Notes under the pieces: generated by a model
Database searches by the model: none
What the model saw: only the letters and a program-made list of their open reading frames with translations
What the model was told of the DNA's origin: nothing
Source of the DNA: Desulfobacteraceae bacterium UBA5616
GTDB taxonomy: Bacteria; Desulfobacterota; Desulfobacteria; Desulfobacterales; UBA5616
Assembly: GCA_002423615.1 (NCBI GenBank)
Contig: DIKO01000112.1
Location: 41,945-79,297, forward strand
Reading direction: 5' to 3'
Length of the DNA stretch: 37,353 nucleotides
Translations under genes and position numbers: made by a program
In this document: positions 32,644-37,353 of the stretch, piece by piece
Numbering within the stretch: position 1 is the first letter of the stretch
Layout of the letters: every line of letters begins with the position of its first letter

Positions 32644-32932
32644 GCGGAAATCGGAAGCACCTCCGTGCCGAACCCTTGACGGCGCATCACAAACCCTAAT
32701 TTGCCCCTTTTGACCCGCCCCGGCCTGAATACCCAAAGCCAACGTACCCTTCCATCCCGGAAAACAGATACGGCTGTTCCGAAAAAAATTTCCTTTGCCT
32801 CTTTTTTTATAATTCACTATAAGGAAAATTTGTATTTTTCCGGGTTAGGCATTCAGACGACAAGTGGGGGTTGACCGCTTAAAACAGCAACGATCATTTT
32901 GATTGGAAAATTAAATAAAAGGAGACTTCAAT

Positions 32933-33499
32933 TTGGATACAAAAACCGTGAAAGACCTGATGGTGCCGCTTTCGGAATATGCGACGGTTTCGGAGGATGC
33001 GACACTCCGTGAAGCCGTAGCGGCATTGCGGAAAGCCCAGGTGGAATTCGACAAGACCCGTGACCGTCATCGAGCCATCCTTGTCTTCGACAAAAAGAAT
33101 AAGATTGTGGGAAAGATCAGCCAGCTCGATGTCCTCCATGCTCTGGAACCCAAATACGGTGAATTGGGAGATTCAAGCCCGTTATCCAGATTCGGCATGG
33201 CCCGGTACGGATTCAGCCCGAAATTCATCAAAAATCTGATGACCCAGTTCAATCTCTGGGACAAATCCCTGGAAGAGGCATGCCGGATCGCGGGAAAGCT
33301 GAAAGTCAAATCCATCATGTACAGCCCCACCCAGGGTGAATTTGTTCAAGAAAACGCCTCTCTCGCACTTGCCATACACCAACTGCTCATGGGCCACCAT
33401 CAGTCCCTGCTGGTGACCCGGGACAAGGACATCGTGGGTATTTTAAGACTTACCGATGTGTTCAGGGAAATCAGTGGAATGTTCGAAGCGCTGGAATAA
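32933..33499 (+). CDS. CBS-domain pair protein, TTG start
   Basis: A 188-residue protein with two CBS motifs: about 1-65 (VKDLMVPLSEYATVSEDATL, then IVGKISQLDVL) and about 120-182 (VKSIMYSPTQGEFVQENASL, then DIVGILRLTDVFREI). A linker of about 50 residues separates them. Such pairs bind adenine nucleotides and regulate partner enzymes or carriers. No ATG fits; GGAG (32921-32924) is well placed for TTG 32933, which starts exactly at the first conserved residues. The SLC13 carrier lies 85 bases downstream in the same direction, so it may be a regulator of that carrier (inference). Confidence 0.87.
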   Translation: MDTKTVKDLMVPLSEYATVSEDATLREAVAALRKAQVEFDKTRDRHRAILVFDKKNKIVGKISQLDVLHALEPKYGELGDSSPLSRFGMARYGFSPKFIKNLMTQFNLWDKSLEEACRIAGKLKVKSIMYSPTQGEFVQENASLALAIHQLLMGHHQSLLVTRDKDIVGILRLTDVFREISGMFEALE

Positions 33500-33584
33500 G
33501 GCGGCTGATGTCAAATATCATTCGCGCCTGAATAAAATACCTTAATCGTACTCATGAAGAAACATTATGGAGGGTTAGGTCCCA

Positions 33585-35084
33585 ATGAACAGCAATATGG
33601 AACATAATTCGGATATAAAGCCTTTCGAGTGGAAAAAATATCTGTTTCTGACCATCGGCATTCTTCTTTTTGCGGTTGTCTATTATTCGCCCCCCTGGGC
33701 GGATGCCGTCGATCCCATGGGCCAGCATTTCCCCCTAAGCAAGGAATCAAAAGGCGCTCTGGCGTTGTTTCTGCTGGCCGGCACCTGGTGGGTTTTCGAA
33801 GTGCTTCCCATCGGTGTGACCAGTATCACCATCGGCGTCGTTCAGGCCCTGTTTCTGATTCGCCCGGCAAAGGCGGCGTTCAACGATTTCATGGATCCGT
33901 CGGTCATGTTTATCTTTGCATCCCTGATGATCGGCATGGTGTTCACCAAAACAGGCCTGACCAAACGCCTGGCCTATAAAATGCTGATCATTGTGGGTGA
34001 AAAAACCAGCATGATCTATCTGGGATGCTTTGTGGTCACCGCGGCGCTGACCCACATTATGGCTCACACCGCCGTAGCTGCTACCATTTATCCCCTGCTT
34101 CTCTCCATCTATGCCCTTTACAACGAGGGCGACAACCCAACAAAATTCGGAAAGGGGCTTTTCATCGGTATGGCTTACGTGGCCGGCGCCGGAAGCGTTA
34201 TCACCCTTTTAGGCGCTGCACGGGGGGCCGTGGCCATCGGCTTTTATAACGAAATGCTGGCCGAAGGGATTAAGAACGGGTCGGTTATGGATATTTCCTT
34301 TTTGACCCTGACTTATTTCATGGCCCCCGTGGGCTGGCTGATGGTCTTTTTAATCTGGGGCTATGTTATGATTGTTTTTAAGCCGGAAAAGAAAACCATT
34401 CCGGGATTAAGGGAAAAAGCCACCCTGTTGAACAGCCAGTTAGGAAATTTGACCCGCAACGAGATTCTGGCCGCGGTAATTGTGGGCGCCTGCATTCTGA
34501 CCCTGAGCCTGCGGTCATTCATACCGGCCCTGGAGCCCATCGATAAGACCGCCATCATTCTGATTTCCACTCTTTTATTTTTCATCACGGGCATCATGGA
34601 TCTGGAAGATCTGGAATCCATCCCTCTGAACATCGTTTTTCTTTTCGCCGGCGCCATGAGCATCGGAATCTGCCTCTGGGAAACCGGCGCGGCCAAATGG
34701 CTGGCCGTCAACTGGCTGGTCCTGTTCAAAAGCGCCCCGGGGTTTGTCTTTATCCTGGGCATCGCCTTTTTTGTTCTGGTGATGACCAATTTCATCATGA
34801 ACGTGGCCGCCATCGCCATCTCCCTTCCCGTGGCCCTGGTCATCGCGCCCTACCTCCATGTGGCCCCGGAAGTCATTACCTTTGCCTCGCTTGTGGCGGC
34901 GGGAATGCCCTTTTTGCTGCTGGTGGGGGCTGCGCCCAATGCCATTGCATACGATTCCAAGCAATTCTCGGCCGGTGAATTTTTCATGTACGGCGTTCCG
35001 GCGAGTCTGATACTGATGGTGGTCATCGGCCTGGCCGTCTGGCTGATCTGGCCCCTTATGGGAATGCCCGTCACAACGAACTGA
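33585..35084 (+). CDS. SLC13/DASS family anion transporter, candidate sulfate importer
   Basis: A 499-residue polytopic carrier with about 11-12 TMs. Features of the divalent anion:sodium symporter family are TWWVFEVLPIGVTSI, LTHIMAHTAVAATIYPLL (the SNT-like anion/Na+ loop of repeat 1) and VMTNFIMNVAAIAISLPVAL (repeat 2 loop), in inverted repeat order. The first loop lacks the strict Ser-Asn-Thr and reads AHT; the second reads FIMN. GGAGGG precedes ATG 33585. Members in sulfate reducers import sulfate, and dsrAB follows, so sulfate is the best guess, but C4-dicarboxylates cannot be excluded. Confidence 0.88.
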   Translation: MNSNMEHNSDIKPFEWKKYLFLTIGILLFAVVYYSPPWADAVDPMGQHFPLSKESKGALALFLLAGTWWVFEVLPIGVTSITIGVVQALFLIRPAKAAFNDFMDPSVMFIFASLMIGMVFTKTGLTKRLAYKMLIIVGEKTSMIYLGCFVVTAALTHIMAHTAVAATIYPLLLSIYALYNEGDNPTKFGKGLFIGMAYVAGAGSVITLLGAARGAVAIGFYNEMLAEGIKNGSVMDISFLTLTYFMAPVGWLMVFLIWGYVMIVFKPEKKTIPGLREKATLLNSQLGNLTRNEILAAVIVGACILTLSLRSFIPALEPIDKTAIILISTLLFFITGIMDLEDLESIPLNIVFLFAGAMSIGICLWETGAAKWLAVNWLVLFKSAPGFVFILGIAFFVLVMTNFIMNVAAIAISLPVALVIAPYLHVAPEVITFASLVAAGMPFLLLVGAAPNAIAYDSKQFSAGEFFMYGVPASLILMVVIGLAVWLIWPLMGMPVTTN

Positions 35085-35123
35085 AGCTTCAAAAATTTAT
35101 GTTAATCCGTGGTCAGCGGCCAT

Positions 35124-35176
35124 CGTTTCCCATGCCGGCGCGATCCAGGGGCATGGGAAACGGCCCGGAATTCCGG
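35124..35176. terminator. Strong hairpin plus palindrome after SLC13 gene, possible terminator
   Basis: GTTTCCCATGCC (35125-35136) pairs perfectly with GGCATGGGAAAC (35150-35161), and the stem extends by one C-G pair. A 12-base perfect palindrome CCGGAATTCCGG follows at 35165-35176. No T-run follows closely, so intrinsic termination is uncertain. Together with the promoter below, this fills part of the 362-base gap 35085-35446. Confidence 0.45.
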
Positions 35177-35232
35177 CCTTATGGTTTTCCATTGAGGGTA
35201 TTGGATTGCCCGGCTCCGGCCAAGCTTTTTTA

Positions 35233-35261
35233 TTGACAAGCTACAATAATCATTTTATAGG
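35233..35261 (+). promoter_or_regulatory. Candidate dsrAB promoter
   Basis: TTGACA (35233-35238), 17 bases, then TATAGG (35256-35261). Transcription would start near 35268, giving a leader of about 180 bases before dsrA. Confidence 0.5.
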
Positions 35262-35359
35262 CTTATTTTTGTTAGATAAATTTCAAGAGCAGCGATTTTG
35301 CTCCGATTTCAGAACGTTACGCAGAAATATCATGAACAATTCAGAAACCATATACTGAG

Positions 35360-35412
35360 AGGAGGTGAATTTAACAGCCCAGCAATGGATGTTTAAATTT
35401 AACTACAGTTGA
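35360..35412 (+). promoter_or_regulatory. dsrA leader with orphan Shine-Dalgarno and tiny frame
   Basis: AGGAGGTGA (35360-35368) is a near-perfect anti-16S match that precedes no annotated gene. A 15-codon frame starts at GTG 35365 within it and ends at TGA 35410; an ATG at 35385 gives only three codons in another frame. It may be a leader peptide or a ribosome standby site; evidence is weak. Confidence 0.25.
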
Positions 35413-35446
35413 GTTCGTTAATCATTAATCGATATGGAGGTAAAAT

Positions 35447-36763
35447 ATGGCAAAGCATAAGACCCCTTTGTTGGACCAGCTTGAATCTGGGCCATGGCCG
35501 AGTTTTGTTTCAGATCTGAAACAACAGGCGGCAAAAAGGGCGAAAAACGCAGAAAACATTGATTTTCAGATCCCGGTGGATGTTGTGGACGACCTTCTGG
35601 GAGTTCTTGAGCTTTCATACGCGGACGGGACCACCCACTGGAAACACGGCGGAATCGTGGGCGTTTTCGGTTACGGCGGCGGCGTTATCGGCCGTTACTG
35701 CGATCAACCTCAGGCTTTCCCGGGAGTGGCCCATTTCCATACCATGCGGATCGCCCAACCCGGAGGCAAATACTATACCGCGGATTACCTCAAAAAACTT
35801 TGCGATCTGTGGGACCTCAGGGGCAGCGGCATCACCAACATGCATGGTTCAACCGGCGACATCATTTTCCTCGGCACCACCACTCCCCAGTTGGAGGAGA
35901 TCTTCTTTGAACTGACCCACAATATGGGCCAGGACCTGGGCGGTTCAGGATCAAACCTGCGAACCCCCGCGGACTGCATCGGTTCATCCCGTTGTGAATA
36001 TGCCTGTTACGACACGCAGGATCTCTGCTATGACCTGACCCAGGAATACCAGGATGAGCTTCACAGGCCGGCCTTCCCGTACAAGTTCAAGTTCAAGTTC
36101 GACGGATGCCCCAACTGCTGCGTGGCCTCCATCGCCCGCTCCGACCTGTCCTTTATCGGTACCTGGCGGGATGAGATCCGGATCGACCAGGAAGCCGTCA
36201 AGGCTTATATCGGCGGCGAGTTGGTCCCGAATGCCGGCGCCCATTCAGGCCGCGACTGGGGAAAATTCGACATCCAGAAAGAAGTGATCGGTCTTTGCCC
36301 CACCGGATGCATGGCCATGGTGGACGGAAAGCTGGTCATCGACAATAAAGAATGCACCCGCTGCATGCACTGCATCAATGTTATGCCCAGAGGTCTGAGA
36401 ATCGGCAACGACAGAGGTGTATCCATCCTGGCCGGCGCCAAGGCCCCGATTCTGGACGGCGCCCAGATGGGAACCCTGATTGTTCCCTTCGTCAAGGTCG
36501 AAGCCCCCTACACGGAAATAAAGGAAAACATCATCGAGCCCGTCTGGGATTGGTGGATGGAAGAAGGAAAAAACCGCGAACGGCTCGGAGAATTGATGAA
36601 ACGCCAGGGTCTTCAGAAGATGGTAGAAGCGCTGGGTGTTGAACCGGTTCCGCAGATGGTCATGGAACCCCGGCACAACCCGTACATTTTCTGGAAAGAA
36701 GACGAGGTTGAAGGCGGCTGGGAACGGGACGTGAACGAATACAGGAAACACCATCAGAGATAG
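35447..36763 (+). CDS. dsrA: Dissimilatory sulfite reductase alpha subunit
   Basis: A 438-residue DsrA, complete. With DsrB it forms the siroheme enzyme that reduces sulfite with DsrC in the cytoplasm, the terminal step of sulfate respiration. The siroheme/[4Fe-4S] ligands follow the DsrA pattern C-x5-C (CIGSSRC) and C-x3-C (CPNCC). The inserted ferredoxin domain has CPTGC and CTRCMHC. NMHGSTGDIIFLGTT and IGTWRDEIRID are family landmarks, as is the C-terminal NPYIFWKEDEVEGGW. GGAGG precedes ATG 35447. The reading frame and length match reductive-type DsrA of sulfate reducers. dsrB starts 13 bases after the stop, so they form one operon. Confidence 0.97.
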   Translation: MAKHKTPLLDQLESGPWPSFVSDLKQQAAKRAKNAENIDFQIPVDVVDDLLGVLELSYADGTTHWKHGGIVGVFGYGGGVIGRYCDQPQAFPGVAHFHTMRIAQPGGKYYTADYLKKLCDLWDLRGSGITNMHGSTGDIIFLGTTTPQLEEIFFELTHNMGQDLGGSGSNLRTPADCIGSSRCEYACYDTQDLCYDLTQEYQDELHRPAFPYKFKFKFDGCPNCCVASIARSDLSFIGTWRDEIRIDQEAVKAYIGGELVPNAGAHSGRDWGKFDIQKEVIGLCPTGCMAMVDGKLVIDNKECTRCMHCINVMPRGLRIGNDRGVSILAGAKAPILDGAQMGTLIVPFVKVEAPYTEIKENIIEPVWDWWMEEGKNRERLGELMKRQGLQKMVEALGVEPVPQMVMEPRHNPYIFWKEDEVEGGWERDVNEYRKHHQR

Positions 36764-36776
36764 GAGGGGAACCATC

Positions 36777-37353
36777 ATGGCATTTATTTCTTCAGGATAT
36801 AATCCGGACAAACCCATGGAGAACCGGATCACCGATATCGGCCCGAAAAAATATGACGAATTTTACCCTCCGGTCATCGCCAAAAACAAGGGTAAATGGC
36901 TGTATCACGAATATTTAAAACCGGGCGTTCTGGTTCATGTATCGGAAACCGGAGACGAGGTTTACACGGTTCGCTGTGGCGGTGCTCGCATCATGACCAC
37001 CAGCCTCATCCGCGAAATCTGTGAAATTGCTGAAAAGCACTGCGGCGGCCACCTTCGCTTCACCACCCGGAACAACATCGAATTCATGGTGGACAGCAAG
37101 GACAAGGTCGAACCGCTGGTGAAAGACCTGGAAAGCCGGAAATTCGACGGCGGCAGTTTCAAATTCCCCGTTGGCGGGACCGGTGCGGGTATCTCCAACA
37201 TCGTTCACACCCAGGGATGGATTCACTGCCATACCCCTGCAACGGATGCCTCGGGAACGGTCAAAGCGACCCTGGATGTCCTGTTCGACGATTTTAAAAA
37301 TCACAGGATGCCGGCTCACGTCCGCGTATCCATGGCCTGCTGCCTGAACATGT
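36777..37353 (+). CDS. dsrB: Dissimilatory sulfite reductase beta subunit, partial (3' end outside window)
   Basis: The first 192 codons of DsrB run to the window edge. The N-terminus (MAFISSGYNPDKPMENRITD), GGHLRFTTRNNIEFMV, FPVGGTGAGISNIVHTQGW and the start of the Cys region (SMACCLNM) are all typical. AGGAGGGG precedes ATG 36777. About half of the expected 380 or so residues are present, with no frameshift in this part. It is the partner of DsrA; the cluster-binding second half, and any dsrD behind it, lie outside. Confidence 0.96.
   Translation, partial: MAFISSGYNPDKPMENRITDIGPKKYDEFYPPVIAKNKGKWLYHEYLKPGVLVHVSETGDEVYTVRCGGARIMTTSLIREICEIAEKHCGGHLRFTTRNNIEFMVDSKDKVEPLVKDLESRKFDGGSFKFPVGGTGAGISNIVHTQGWIHCHTPATDASGTVKATLDVLFDDFKNHRMPAHVRVSMACCLNM

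Noticed and set aside
1..37353. CRISPR arrays, tRNA, rRNA, insertion sequences, phage genes
   Set aside because: No spaced repeats of the right size, no tRNA-like cloverleaf, and no transposase, integrase or phage protein was seen on either strand.

Overview
The window looks like chromosome of a sulfate-reducing bacterium of the Desulfobacterota (Desulfobacteraceae/Desulfosarcinaceae-like). The firmest evidence is dsrA followed by the 5' part of dsrB at the right edge. A sulfate-type SLC13 carrier, many acyl-CoA enzymes and parts of a glycyl-radical-enzyme module agree with that. No rRNA, tRNA, CRISPR array, insertion sequence or phage gene was seen.

Region 1 (1-10573) is the most unusual. 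It holds an MmgE/PrpD protein and a BssD-type glycyl-radical activase whose radical-SAM motif has Ser in place of the third Cys. Next come a four-Cys small subunit resembling BssB/BssC and an unannotated 104-residue zinc-ribbon protein with an in-frame TGA at a UxxC motif, followed at once by a SECIS-like hairpin (probable selenoprotein). A MoxR ATPase, an HExxH+VWA protein, a convergent CooC-like ATPase and a MerR-TetR double-HTH regulator follow. The region ends with an acyl-CoA dehydrogenase lacking the usual catalytic Glu, a HgdB/BcrB-family subunit and a decayed partner subunit. No glycyl-radical catalytic subunit lies in the window; it may be upstream of base 1. Heptamer repeats flank this region's genes.

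Region 2 (10592-22854) is mixed: a DjlA-like co-chaperone, a cNMP-binding+PilZ protein with an alpha/beta hydrolase, a Cys-rich double-ferredoxin protein, an RND efflux pair without an outer-membrane channel, an alkaline phosphatase/LytM peptidase pair, and an MFE-type short-chain dehydrogenase closed by a clear terminator.

Region 3 (22921-30317) is one co-directional unit. A TetR regulator, apparently leaderless with an operator over its start codon, is followed by a SulP transporter with a large soluble insertion. After it come a cytidylate-kinase-like/BON-like/receiver fusion, a Cache histidine kinase, a single-domain receiver, an H-box protein without a recognisable ATPase domain, and a second receiver. 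The tight overlaps suggest a multistep phosphorelay tied to anion transport.

Region 4 (30335-37353) has a two-subunit CoA-transferase (minus strand), a small methyltransferase, a CBS-domain protein with a TTG start, an SLC13 carrier, a structured intergenic stretch, and dsrAB. The likely logic is anion import next to the terminal sulfite reductase.
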